From positions 42,102,117 through 42,166,116 of the forward strand of contig CM054113.1 in assembly GCA_028673005.1 (NCBI GenBank): 64,000 nucleotides of DNA. The letters are read 5' to 3'. Under the pieces are notes generated by a model. It did no database searches, was not told the DNA's origin, and saw only the letters and a program-made list of their open reading frames with translations. The translations under genes and the position numbers were made by a program. Each line of letters opens with the position of its first letter. The stretch's first letter is position 1. This DNA comes from Tanypteryx hageni. Its lineage: Eukaryota; Arthropoda; Insecta; Odonata; Petaluridae. This document shows positions 36,411-48,516 of this stretch, one piece after another.

Positions 36411-36819
36411 GGAAAGCTTCCCCAGCCCTGTTAACGTCCCCGGTCGATTTCGAATCGAGGGAAAAAGTACTCTCTCTTTCCGTCTAGATGAGGTAAAGAG
36501 CGTTCTCCTGCTTACGTTATTATTGTTTCGATGCTGACGGAGCTGTTATCTCCATCCATTTCAGATAGCGACTGGTTGTTTCTTACTTTTTCTGTTTCAA
36601 ATTAATGGATAAGTTTTCGCAAAATACGTTGTGATTGATGTGATTTGAAAATAGATCTAGAATTCACGACTTTGTCGATCCAAAACAACTTGTCGGCAAT
36701 TAGTCGTCAAGAGTTGTGTATTTCCAACAGTTTATTGCATTCTAAGAAAGAAGAAATGGTTTGCTGCTATTGAGATGCACTAAAATCATATACAAAGCCA
36801 CAATAAACTCCCGATTTAT
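36411..36819. other. No gene recognised
   Basis: No coding or repeat signal identified. Confidence 0.45.
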
Positions 36820-37090
36820 ATGGTATCTCATAACCGGAATTTCGGCTAGCCGACATTTTTAAAACTTCAAAACTTGAAAATTATTTATTCTGCAATACGT
36901 GCGTACATACCTACGGTACTTATGCGTTCTATACTTAATTAAGATGCAATACATAATACAATATTACTCGAAGTAATTAACTGTGAATCTACTTTTCTTT
37001 AAGTGTTTTCTATACTATCCTAATTAATAGGTGAACCGATTAGCCGGAATAGACTAGGTCCCGAGGCATCCGAAAAATCGGTAGTTTTCT
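36820..37090. repeat. Possible pogo/Tigger-like remnant, copy 1
   Basis: Contains CATAACCGGAATTTCGGCTAGCC near 36832 and GGTGAACCGATTAGCCGG with CCCGAGGCATCCG at 37030-37075. The second part aligns with 58970-59110 (TACACTTTTCTTTAAGT, then GTGTTCCGAACAACCG and CCGAGGCATCTGG). The alternating AACCGG/TTCGG style resembles pogo/Tigger ends, but no transposase is present and the call is weak. Confidence 0.4.
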
Positions 37091-37439
37091 AAATATCTAA
37101 AACTCTTATAACTAAATTCAATAATACACAATGGCATATAATAATTTAATACCGACACTTCCCCCATCTTTATAACACCATCGACTGCATCCTCTCGTTT
37201 CCCGAAAGAACGAGACGTCATTTCCACGACATCCGAGTTGGAACTTTTCGCCGATAAAACTGCCATCCATTCAGTTTCCTTCATCTTACACAAAAGAGAA
37301 TGGATGATGCTGCTTCCGCATTTTTATAATGACTTTATCATCCTAAAATCAGTCCCGAAGATAAAAATAAAAATTAACCGCAATCCTTAACGGCAAAAAG
37401 GTTACAGCTCCTTTAACGCGGGATCCTCGCGATTCTGGA

Positions 37440-37900
37440 TGAGAGAGAGGGATTGAGGTGGAGAGGAAAAAGGGAGAGAGAGACGGAGACTGGGGGGAGA
37501 AAGAGTGAGGAGGAAGAGGTGGCATAGTGGTGAGGATTTAATAGGAATCGCAGAGGAAGGAGATGGATGAAAAAGATGTATGGTTGAGCGGTATTGGACT
37601 GAAGGGAATGAGGGTCGAGTGGGAGGGGTGAAGAGGGGAAGGGGGAGAGGTAAGTGGAATGGAGAGATAAGGGGAAGAGGGAAGGTGAGGGAGAAGGGGA
37701 TAAAAAGGGAGAAGGCGGATATTGGAAAAAGGATGTGTCGGAATGAGAAGATGGTTGGCGGATAAGAGAGAGAGATGGCGATAGAGTGGGAAAGGGCCTA
37801 AGGAAGAGAGGTAGAGACAGGGTGTAATGGGAAAAGTAGAAGCAGGAGATGAAGATATAAGTGAAACGCGAAAGATGAGAGGTGGGAAAGAAACAATTTC
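37440..37900. repeat. GA-rich low-complexity tract
   Basis: Purine-dominated plus strand with GGAGAGG and GGGAGAGAG runs. No gene. Confidence 0.7.
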
Positions 37901-38856
37901 AAAAGAATAACGACGGGAAACGAGGAGAATAATGAGAAAGCCGATTTTTTTAATAACGACGGTGGTATGGAACCGAATATAAGGATAGCGCTACCATGTC
38001 TAGATTTACAAATATTATATATATATATACGTATATAATTAAACTGGAAAATTTTAAATTTTACATATGTATTTACATTTTTCACAAGCATACTGTTTCC
38101 ATTATATACTCATTACCACATACTCTCTTGACTGTAAGTCTGAAAATGTAGTGCTAGCAATTTTCCTAATATAATGTAGGCAATATCGTTGCTGAAAGCC
38201 AATTTTCAAAATGACACCTCTTACAGATGGCACCGTTGTCTATCAGCAAAGTATCGTTCCATTTTTACTGTCAGCTAGTGAATTTTAGCGTGCAATGTAT
38301 GCAGAATATGTGGGCAGCTAATAATTATTGTAACATTTGTACAAGTGATGTGAATTGTTCAACAACGGTCGCGCAAGTGTAATGAATGAACATCGGGCCG
38401 AAAAGACATGCGTAATTGGTTATTCTCCCGGACAAAAACATTTTTCTCACACTGACAATGAGTCAAAAAGCTTGTCGGTTTCTGATTTCAATGTGTCAGG
38501 GCTGGAGACACTCGCATAGAAAATGTGTTTGTTCATGCTTCTGCAATGAACTGAAGCTACTCTCAAATTAAACTCATTTGGTGACTCTCCCTCGAGTATG
38601 TAGTCATGTATATGCGCGAGCTAAGTATGAAATATACGATATGAGTTTACAGAGAGAAAGTGCAGAATGGCCGAAAAGTCCCTAAAAAATTGAACGTCAA
38701 AATGAAAAAAATAGTTAAGCATAGCAGACTCAACTCAAAAGGTTCATAAGAAAATATGGGTACACTTTCGAGTTGGTCTAATCGGATGAAACAAAGTAAG
38801 TATCTCGGCTACGCATGGTTATAATATGGTTATATATGGTGCGTACGAGATCGCAA
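37901..38856. other. No gene recognised
   Basis: AT-rich with a short TA run near 38018-38030. No feature supported. Confidence 0.45.
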
Positions 38857-39717
38857 GAAAAATCTGATGTGGCCACCACATGACTTTCTCCATACCTGTA
38901 ATATTTCTAAAAATTCCAAATAGGAATCAGTCGTGTTCAACCCCATCGCCACTCGCGGAAAATCGGCCATTGATATGTGACGAATTAATGCTCACAATCT
39001 ACTGTATATTATTTCTTATTAGTTCATTAAATAAAATAGTACCATTTTTTTATATCTGGTTGAGTAAATTTTACATACAACGGCCTTTTCGCAACATAAT
39101 AGGGCTTGACACAAAAACGAGGCCACACCCCCGGCTGCCACTGCTACTTAGTGTGGATTTATGCCAAATTTCTGTGCAATACTTGGACAAATGAACTATC
39201 AAGTACCACATTAAAATTTAATGTTTATTGTGTGTGTGTAATTGTAACCTTTGATTTAAATTAAGTCCTAATTATAGTAGTTATATTTTGTGTTATGTAG
39301 CGAAAAGATTGATCCATTCGCCGCAAGTGTGGCTAACCTGAAAATTCTGTTGGACACCACTGGGTTAAATGATAATAAATATTTTAAGGAACTGGGAAAA
39401 AATTTAAAGACGTTACAAAGAACAGAAATAAACTCAACCCGTAGCCTTCTGATATTGGATATAGCCAGGAAGCTCCAACAATTAATAAAATAAAAATGAG
39501 CGTTACTAATTGTATGACTTAACTAAGAGTCAAGTGTTTGCAATAGTCGCCGGTAGGTGGTGTGGTGATGGCAGCTAAAAAGGTAGTTGTTAAAATATCT
39601 CTTAAATAATGCATTATATGGGAAAATGTTTCGAACAAACGTCGTAGAAAACTAAGTTTCCTATAACATTTATTCCAGTACATTTTTGCATTCATCAAAT
39701 ATTAAAGCAAATACTTT
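38857..39717 (+). repeat. Dispersed ~540-bp repeat, copy 2 (interrupted)
   Basis: Starts AAATCTGATGTGGCCACCAC and matches copy 1 at 16.48 kb up to TTCCAAATAGG. It is then split by a 435-bp hAT-like insertion (38928-39362) and resumes with AATAAATATTTTAAGGAACTG through TTGGATATAGCCAGGAAGCT and ATGCATTATATGGG. Its 3' part is shorter than the other copies and runs directly into copy 3. Confidence 0.75.
38928..39362. mobile_element. Small hAT-like element inside repeat copy 2
   Basis: The ends CAGTCGTGTTCAAC and, complement, CAGTGGTGTCCAAC form matching 14-bp termini of the CAGTGGT type common in hAT elements. Just inside, ATCGCCACTCGCGG on the left parallels the complement of CGCCGCAAGTGTGGC on the right. 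The insertion is absent from repeat copies 1 and 3. A clean 8-bp duplication is not visible. No transposase is encoded. Confidence 0.65.
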
Positions 39718-40260
39718 TTTAAATCTGATGTGGCTACCACATGGCTTTCTCCATACCTGTAATATTTCTGAAAATTTCAAATTGGTTACAATATATGGAA
39801 TAAATACTTTAAGGAACTGAGAGAAAATTTTAAACTTTAAAAAGAACAGAAATAAACTCAAACCATAGCCTTCTGATGTTGGATATAGCCACGAAGCTCC
39901 AACAATTAAGAAAATATAAAGGGGTGTTACTAACAATAAGAGGTAACTAAGAGTAAATTGTTGACAATAGTCGCCGGTATGTGGTGGCAGTTAAAAAGTT
40001 AAATTTAAAATATCTCTTAAACAATGCATTATATGGGAAAATGTTTCAAACAAAGGTTGTAGAAAATTAAATTTTCTACATTTATTCCAGTATGTTTTTA
40101 CATTAATCAAATATTTAAGCAACTATTAAAAAAAAAACAGATGTGACAAGAGTAAACACCCACTTCCGGTAAACCGATCTTTACCAAAAACTAATCAGTT
40201 TTTGTGACTGTCATAAAAATGTTAAATATAAAATTTCGCGTTGACCTGATTAATAGTTTT
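39718..40260 (+). repeat. Dispersed ~540-bp repeat, copy 3
   Basis: Head-to-tail with copy 2: AAATCTGATGTGGCTACCAC through TTGGATATAGCCACGAAGCT, AATGCATTATATGGGAAA, TGTGACAAGAGTAAACAC and GCGTTGACCTGATTAATAG. It is closely followed by TTTTTGAGTTACAGC and a CACACA/GACAGACA tract to about 40335. Confidence 0.75.
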
Positions 40261-40335
40261 TGAGTTACAGCACCCACAAAATTCCGGTCACAGACAGACA
40301 CACACACACGGACACACACACACGCCCACAGACAT

Positions 40336-42200
40336 CATCGAGAAAATAGTCAAAACGTGTCCAGGAGACCTTAAGACATGTATTTCAGTCGAAATCTCGA
40401 ATTCGATTTTTTCATGAAAACAATACTTCGTATATGGAGAAATAACAATAACTCAACGTTAAACGTACAAATTGAAATGTTTTTGGTGGGCTATCTTGCC
40501 ACTAGATGAACACAACAACAACGGAACAATTGACGAAATAAATTCTCTTGATGCATTCATTTTTCGAATTGCATGGTTTAGATATTCAAGTTTTCGCTTT
40601 CCGCAGTTTTTTTAAAAACTACCTCGAATTTCACGGCCATCAATGTCGATTTAGCACAGATTTCTAACGCCCTCCAAGCATTAAAAAGCAGATAATCTTA
40701 TAAGAAAGTATGAACAAATTGTTCTATGTTGAGTTAAGGTTGGCGCTCAAATGTAATTCCGAAGTACACCTTACGACCCGTGGAAGGCAGACGCCATAAA
40801 AATGTTTATATTACCAGCTAATTATTCTATAAATTGATGTTTTTAGCGAATTTATGCTATCCATATTCCGTCAGTGAAGAATTACTGATAAATATCACAT
40901 AAATGTCAAAAAGATTTAGATTTTTATACGTGCATTAAGATAATTATGACATCGGAACGCATACCGTATCATATCATGCTTTCCTGTGGGAAAACCTGCC
41001 CCTCTTCGTGCGGCATCGCTTTACGCAGACTTTTGAGTAATACATACCTACATAATGCAAAGCGAGGGACCGGTATAATAAATTTCAAAATAATTTAGAA
41101 CCCTCAACTCATTAAAAGATAAGGAAAACGATTTTGAAGGAAACTGATGAGACGAAAAAATCTTTCATGAATATTATCTCTCAAACGATCCAAAGAGCGA
41201 AGAGAGATCGAAGAATATCTCAAAATTACACGCAATAAAGAGACTCGAAAAATTATAGCGCGACGTAAAAATTAATCTGCTGTAAAAACGTCGCGTTATT
41301 GCATTTTCCGATCAAACGATTCGGGAACATTACTCTATAATTGCGACCGCTTGAGAGAGGAAAAAAGGTTCCTGGAGTCGAGCAGGTTGATGGGAGATAA
41401 AAAACGGGAGGGAAGGAGGGGGAGATAAATTGGAAGGGGGAGATAAATTGGAAAGCCTGGAAAGAGAGGAGAGAGAGAGAAAGAAAGAAAGGATGAGATG
41501 AAAAATATGAGACAAATGCGTGGGTGGAGGAAATCACGTGAAAGGCGAGATTGAAGGTCAGTGGGGCGTGGGGCATAGAAAGGAGATGGTTCGGAAATGG
41601 CGCGGAGATGGAAGGAGGGGGAGAAAGGGAACAAGATAAAGTGGGCGAAAGGGAACGAGACGGATCGAGATAAAGAGGGGAGAGAGAGAGAGAAAATGAG
41701 TGAGCCAATCGCGAGAAGGGAAGCGGTTAGCGTTTAAAATTGGTATTTACGATAGGGCAATTCCCGATGAAAGATTGACAACGCTATGCTTATTTGCGAA
41801 CTTAAATACATACGGTAATATCCCGCTATACCTTGTTTCGCATATAGGTAATGAATTAAGGAACACGTTTCATTATAAGTAGCTTCGCTTCGCATATACG
41901 TCATTTGTGAAGAGCCAAAGGCGAAATTCAAGAAATTCCAATTACAACATAAAATTGTAGCTAAAATTTTTAATCCCTTCAGTCTTTTTTTTTATTTCAT
42001 GCACATAATAATATGTGATTTAATTTAATTTTGCGTTTAACTTCATTTCACAACGTACCCGTTCACTGCCGAATGATTCTGTATATGGTGGCAGTAGTTT
42101 CAATTTCAGAATCGTCTCAGGTCTTTATTTTTAAAGGTATTAATTTTATTTCATTTTTAGCTTATTTTTAACTGCACTGCATCATCATGTATCGTTTGGG
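40336..42200. other. No gene recognised
   Basis: AT-rich, with a purine-rich tract at 41350-41700 that creates low-complexity open frames on the minus strand. No feature supported. Confidence 0.45.
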
Positions 42201-42349
42201 GTACAAATGATACACGTGTCACAAAATGTCTGCCGCTATCGTAACCCCTACTTTCATCATCATGGGAAAGTAGGTTTCGTTACACGAAGTTTCGTTAAAC
42301 CGTCGTAGTTTTCAGGGCCGCATCTACGACGTATAACGGGGACTTACTG
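42200..42349 (-). repeat. Candidate pogo/Tigger-like terminal sequence
   Basis: On the minus strand the segment starts CAGTAAGTCCCCGTTATACG, preceded by TA (42350-42351), the usual pogo/Tigger target. Inside lie AACTACGACGGTTTAACG and TTCGTGTAACGAAACC. The opposite end was not found, so this is a solo terminus or fragment. Confidence 0.5.
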
Positions 42350-42351
42350 TA

Positions 42352-43417
42352 CGCACTATTTCTGTGCTTCTGTGATTAAAATTAATTTTCGAGAGTCGAC
42401 TTTGGACGACGCCTGCACTGTAGCTGAAGTGCACACCCGGTTTTCCAACGTTATCGGAACTACCTAATGCGTTAATTTCACTCATAAACATAAAAAAACA
42501 AAGAGGAAAACGGTAGAATAAACACCAAGTTAAAGGCAGCGAGATGAAAAGTCTACGAGATATGAATGCGAATCTAGTTTTACGGCGGTGTATTTATAGG
42601 CACTGCAAGAAGTGAACAAGAAGCGTCTCTGAGGAAATCTTAAGGAAGTAACGAATCGATAAAAAGGAACTACAGATGTCTTCAGAACGTTTGCTCATTG
42701 CGCCGCTGAACTTCACAAAGTCGGAGCATTCATCTCGCTCGTATCCAGTTATCCTATGGCAGTAAGCCTTCTTTCTTTTTCTAATTTACTCGCAAAAGTA
42801 CGATTTCGTTGTTGACCTTGGATATGAAGAGGAAATGTTAATGCAGCAAGGATACGAAGAGAAAACAATAAGCGCGTAGTAGAGCGTACAATTTCTGCAT
42901 ATCTGCGTTACCTTAAATAATAACGTACATTTTTACCTCCTCAAAATTAATTTCAAGCTTTCCTTGAAAGATGAATATAGGTTTAATGACGAAAATTTTT
43001 ACAGCTGATACATTAAGGCAAAACATCTAAAAAATTTAACCAGGTTAAAGCAAAACAAATGTCCGTGACAAAGTACTAAAGTTCACTGAGAAAACGACTC
43101 GTGATTTTTATCTTCTTTCCGAACACCTTACAAACAAACCTGATATTATCCAGGCAATAAAAATATAACGAGCGACAACTCTGAAAATATTAATCATTGA
43201 CACTTGTCGTTGATTGACCTCAAAGAAATTTTACATAGAATTTGTTCGTCGGATATTTTATTGAAAAACAAACATATTTAATAACTATTTCAACGATAAC
43301 ATTATAATTTGTAAAGTAAGAACGAACAGCTTTTCATGGTCAACTTTAATTAACACCGTTAATTTAAAGAAAAACCTGAAGACATGCTTCCTGTCTATAT
43401 GACACTTAAGATTGTAC
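42352..43417. other. No gene recognised
   Basis: No coding similarity or structured repeat identified. Confidence 0.45.
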
Positions 43418-44323
43418 AGGGTGTCCTACGGATGATGTGTAAAAGTTTTGTTAAATTTACACATCAAGAAGTGGTTATAGGTCAATGAAACTTGGCACAC
43501 CCCTTGCCCTGGGTTCTAAGAGCAAGGGGAATGCCAAGTTGGTGTGTTGCTGATTTTACCCCATTTAGGGAATTAAATCAATTTTTGTACGGAGGCTTAT
43601 GGGCCTCCCATGTTAATTTTGGGGAAAAAATATTTTTGAGAGGAAAGTTGAGGCAGGGTTTTCGACCTTGCTAATTTCAAAAATGAAGTCAGTTTTAACC
43701 CCCGACCCACCCCTAAAGCAGGGATAACTACCCCTAAAAGAAAAAAACAAAAGGATGTTCATAAAAAATTTTCCTTGGGGTTTTCGACTCCGCTGATTAC
43801 AAAAATAAAAACAATCAGTTTTAACCCCCGACCAACCCCTAAGGAACTACCCCTATGAGAAACATTTTTACAATATTGATAAAAAAATCCCTGCCTTAGG
43901 GATGGGTCGGGGGTTAAAACTGATTTCGTTTTTGTAATCAGTGGGGTCGACACCCCCCAGGAAATATTTTTTAATGAAGTTTAATTCTTTCTCTTAGGCG
44001 TAGTTATCTCTGCCTTAGGGGTGGGTAGGGGGCTAGAACTGATTTCATTTTTTTAAATTAGCGGGGTCGAAAACCCCAGACCTCAACTTTTCTCGCGTAA
44101 AATTCCAAAAATTTTTCCCAAAATTAACATAGAAGGCCTATAACCCTGCGTAACAAAAATTGATTTCACCCCCAAATGGGGTAAAATCAGCAACACACCA
44201 ACTTGGCATTCCCCTTGCCCAAATCTTAGAATCCAGGGCAAGCGATGTGCCAAGTTACATTGACCTACGACCACCTCTAGATGTGTAAATTTAACAAAAC
44301 TTCTACACATTATCCGTGTCGCG
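43418..44323. mobile_element. Large palindromic (foldback-type) element, ~906 bp
   Basis: Inverted arms of about 440 bp nearly meet at the centre (about 43870). The outer left arm reads GGTGTCCTACGGATGATGTG and GTTTTGTTAAATTTACACAT; the right arm repeats these in inverse. CAACTTGG(C)ATTCCCCTTG and TTGCTGATTTTACCCCATTT occur in both arms. Each arm also contains two direct copies of a ~88-bp module (GGTTTTCGAC, AATCAGTTTTAACCCCCGAC, CCCCTAAGG, AACTACCCCTA), so four modules in all: 43653-43740, 43773-43860, ~43889-43960 and ~43990-44076. No transposase, and target duplications are not evident. Confidence 0.85.
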
Positions 44324-47300
44324 CAATGCAAATAATCCTGAGAGACGAAAACATCCTCACAAAATATGACATAATTGAGAGCCTACACTGGCGTAGAAAG
44401 AACTCTGGAGGTGATCTCATTTAACTATGAAACGCATGCACATACTACGCCCCAAAAAACCACACGCTTGAAAACAGTGAAATAGGAAATTAAAATCTCC
44501 GAGAGAGTCCTAAAACAAATCACTTTAAAGCAATTCCATTGGTTTGAGTCAGAGACAGAGAGAGAAAGACGAAACCCCATTTCCGTTTTGCAGTAACATC
44601 CTCCCGAGAGTTCGAGATGCTTAGGTTAACTCGATATAATTGGAGTCCGGAGATTGGACCGAAGAGAAGTTAAGGAATGGAATGTTGAAAGGGACGGGTG
44701 GAAAAGGGAAAACGAAAAATCGGAGTTTAATAAAATAAGAGTAAGTTAGGGAGATAGAATAAGGTATGTGATAAAAGAGGCAAGAAGGGAGACCTAGAAG
44801 GAGAATAACTGAAAAAATAAGAGAAGAATAAAGAAGGAAGGAGGAAATAAAGACAACTCTACGGAAGAAAATATGGAGTGAGAGTAACCAAAAGCGAAAA
44901 TGAGAGATTGAAAGGAAGATAGAACATTGGAGGGAGCTAAAGTAATATGTGGAATAAAATGGTTGTGAAAGAAGAGAAGAAAAACACGCAAAGAGAAACA
45001 AAATCTTGAAACAGGAAAGATATTAAGAGTGAAGGTCGTGAGAAAAGTTACACAAAAAGGAGAGACAGAAGGATAAAAGAATGGAGGAGCAAAATAGAAA
45101 AGGGGAGGAAAGTGAAAAGTTGCAAAGAGATAGAGACAAAAGGAAGAGAAAGATAGAGAAGAGATAGAAAGGGGTAGCGGTAGAGAAAGAAATACAGAGA
45201 GGAAAGAAAGCAGTCGACTGCAAAAATAGAGGAGGTAAGATAAGACAGAGTAGGAAGGAGAGAAAATAGATTACAAAGAGAGGTAAGAAATTAAAAAGGA
45301 ATAAAATCGAGGTAGGGTGAGCAATGGGAAAATACCGAGCAGTAGGGTTTAAGAGAACACGACGACAGGAAAGCGTGAGGGAGGCAAAATGGGTTGGGAA
45401 GTCTGTCCGTTTGACGTCCTGCCCCAATATCCCACACGGGCGCACAGACAAAGAGACGAGCAAGGTATTGGGATGAAAAAGAGATGAAGGGAAAAATGGC
45501 TGAAGAACATCCGCAAGGACGGAATAAGGAGTAGGCGATGTGAGGTATATATCGGCGCTTGACGCAGGCTTAGCGTGGAAGTTAAAAAAAATATAGAGAA
45601 AATGCTAGGAAAATCTGTGTAAATGAACGCGAGTAGTCAGAAAGCAAATGGTGATGGATGAGGAGGTGAAGGAAAAGGATTTTTTTATTCCTATCAGTAG
45701 TAATTCTGTCAGTTAGAAGGAAAGGAATTGCTAAAGAAGATTTTTAAAATGCGTACAATAACATGTGATTTGGAGGTGCTGAAACTTGATAGGATGTTTT
45801 TAATGTATTTATCGTCTATTTCGCGGTTCGCCCACGACGGATATACTAGGATCTGAGGAACTAATTTCCACTCCCCACTCTCCAACTACACCGATAATGG
45901 GGCACTTATAAATGTGACTGTTGAATTTATAAATAAAATTGACATTTTAGGACTAGCAAAAAGTCGGAGGTCCAAGATGAAGATGAAATTCTAATTGTCA
46001 GAGAAATAGTTCAAATGAAATATTTTTTATTTCTAAGAATAAAATATATTCTCTTTACATGTTTTATGTGTATCGAATTAATAAATTATATCCTGGAATA
46101 TAAGAAATACGTTATATTTGCTATTTCGAACATTTTTCTCGGTATTATATCAAATTTTTCCCAAAAATCTTTATATAAATCTACCTAGACGTTATTTATT
46201 GAAGCTATTTCTATTTATTTTCACATTTTTTTAATTAAACACAGTTTTTCTACTTCACATATCCAACCCTCACTTTTACCTTTCTCTTTAACAAAAGTCA
46301 CGCTGGCAGATAAATGAGAGAAAGGAACATTTTAGGCACTTTCCCGCTTTAAGAGCGCAAAATCCTGAATAAATCACATAAAACATTTAGGTTATGAGTC
46401 CGTTCTTCCGCCCACTCCCTTTTCGTGCAGAACGAGAGAAGCGATGAAAACAAAGCGTAACAGAAACTGTGACCGCGATCGCCGGACGAACGATCGGAAA
46501 TCGATAAAAATCGCCTATTTACATTAGCCGATAACTCGGGATTCTCCTGCCTCGCGCGTATTTTTTTACAAATATTCGATAGCGCTTAAAAATAACCTCT
46601 CCCTCACTGAAATCTAAAAAAAAATCTGTCGAGATATCTTTGTATGCTCATGCATAAATCCAGGCATTAGCATATAAAGTCGATTTATCCCTCTTAAATA
46701 AGGGCAATCTCCTAAAGAACCCTTATTTCACTCCGCGTAAGGGAGGGAAAAGTCGGTTCATCCCGAAATAAACTAGGAACATCACGAAACCTACCAGTCG
46801 CAATTACATCTTACCATGGAGAGAAGCAATTTTATAGAAACGAGCTCTATTCCAATCTCGTATGAAATAAAGCCCTTCCAGGGATTCGCTTAAATAATAC
46901 GAGTTTTGAAAACTTAACAACCTCGAAATTCCTAAAAAAAATATTACTGCAAACGAATATTCAGATTACACACACCACCCAATAGAAATGTATTCTCCAT
47001 TTATACGTTTCGTTCATATCAGCGGCTATCTGCTATGAATTGGTATGATACGGTCATTCCCGTGCGAATGAGAGTTTTAACTATCCACTCTCATCTGAAT
47101 TTTAAACAGCCACTATAACCGTAATTTAATTGGCATAGTTTTATCGAGAAAGGCTCAGCTAAAATGTTAAAATAACTACTACAACCAGTATAACTGTAAT
47201 TTAATTAATATAGATTTAGAATTGAATGCTCAGCAAAAGTAGCAAACATCTGCCCGGATTTCATTAATTTTATAGGATAAATCACGATTGACACTCTGTA

Positions 47301-48065
47301 ATTAACAACTGACTAGATAACTGAAGCTATTGCATTATAAATAATTTATTCTCTCAATTAAAACATTTCTTTAGGAGTCCCTGAACAGAAACCTAATTGA
47401 AATGATAGTATTTATGAGGTTCGAACGTTAATAGCACCGAGGTTGGACTGTTAATACCATTACACGGAAATTTACCGAATATACCTAATAGTAATATTTA
47501 CCGATCTCAATTAACATTTTAATCTACTTAGTTTTCTCTATACGTCTTCCTTGGACGGCATCCAAAATGGTATATACGTACAAGAGAGCTCGTTCTTTTC
47601 GTCACTAAGGTTTATCTCGGCCGCATATTTCATCCTAGAGCACGTATTTTAACTAGAATGAACAAGAAACTCCCACGGTCGTTTCTTTGCGTGCAGTCAG
47701 CGGGGGCAGAGTGAATAGACTGATTCACAACGCAAAGTTTCAAACGAATTAAAACACTGGCTGAAGAAACGGTTGTACTATTCCCCGTTGTTATGATATT
47801 AAGGTGCTACTAAAGAAAATTTTTTGACTGAAAATATTTTGATGATTTAACTTTTATAATCAATATGATAAAACAATAGAAAATATATGGAGGGCTGTGA
47901 CACATGGGAGATCGTCAATGGTTCTCCTGTTTCCTTTATGGATTACTTAACTATAATACCTAGAAATCTCGTAAAAAATTATGCTTATGCATACTCATTT
48001 CGATTAAATAAATACTAAACAAAGTCACTTTATTCTACTGAATCCGAGGTTGACTGCATATATGT
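44324..48065. other. No gene recognised
   Basis: The 44640-45500 stretch is A/G-rich on the plus strand and gives long low-complexity minus-strand open frames. The remainder is AT-rich with no recognisable feature. Confidence 0.45.
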
Positions 48066-48067
48066 AG

Positions 48068-48113
48068 GGTAAGTGCGGGTGAATAGGGTTGGGGGGGGGG
48101 TGAATCGGGTCAA
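48068..48113 (+). repeat. GGGTGAATCGGGTCAA direct repeat, copy 1
   Basis: GTAAGTGCGGGTGAATAGGG, a G run, then GGGTGAATCGGGTCAA. The same order occurs at 49664-49712 in the same orientation, on the other side of transposon copy B. Confidence 0.7.
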
Positions 48114-48330
48114 ACTTAAGTTATGGCGCCTAAGAGACCAGATAGTTGAATCCCGAGAGCTGCTGCACTTTGTAGGCAACGAGTGGAGCCCGCAAGTTAG
48201 AGAGAGAGTTGCACTAGGTTTTCGTCATTCTACAGCTTGTTTTTATGAAGGACAAGGTAAGCTTCGCATGCATTTTTGCTGAATTCTTATTTTCGAAAGT
48301 TCCAAGTTGTGATTTTGTAATAGAAACGGC

Positions 48331-48339
48331 GTGCAACGG
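48331..48339. repeat. Left 9-bp target duplication, element B
   Basis: GTGCAACGG, repeated exactly at 49541-49549. Confidence 0.93.
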
Positions 48340-48348
48340 GGTGTCCCC

Positions 48349-48516
48349 AATTCGTCGCGTGTCAAATTCGTCGCAAGACAAATTCGTCGCGAGATAAATT
48401 CGTCGCGAGACAAATTCGTCGCAAGACATTCGTCGCGAGACAAATTCGTCGCAAGACTAATTCGTCGCAAGACTAATTCGTCGCAAGACTAATTCGTCGC
48501 ATGAAAAATTCGTCAC
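48349..48516. repeat. 16-bp unit array, left arm of element B
   Basis: Eleven units of AATTCGTCGC plus GTGTCA, AAGACA, GAGATA, GAGACA, AAGACT or similar. One unit is a base shorter and the innermost is altered (AATTCGTCAC). Confidence 0.95.

Noticed and set aside
35852..36537. Overlapping 150-160-codon frames on both strands
   Set aside because: Low-complexity purine tract; no recognisable protein.
38880..39194. 104-codon plus-strand frame
   Set aside because: It spans the boundary between a dispersed repeat and the hAT-like insertion; no conserved coding signal in the other repeat copies.
48073..48282. 69-codon frame with a segment IVESRELLHFVGNEW
   Set aside because: It looked briefly like a DNA-binding domain fragment, but I could not match it to any family.
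48214..48470. Open frames with CDEF/RRI peptide periodicity at 48.2-48.5 and 49.35-49.59 kb
   Set aside because: They are translations of the 16-bp arrays, which repeat every 16 residues in any frame.
48349..48516. Regular short repeats resembling a CRISPR array
   Set aside because: The 16-bp units are contiguous with only six variable bases and no 25-40-bp spacers, the surroundings are eukaryotic, and the array forms one arm of an inverted terminal repeat.
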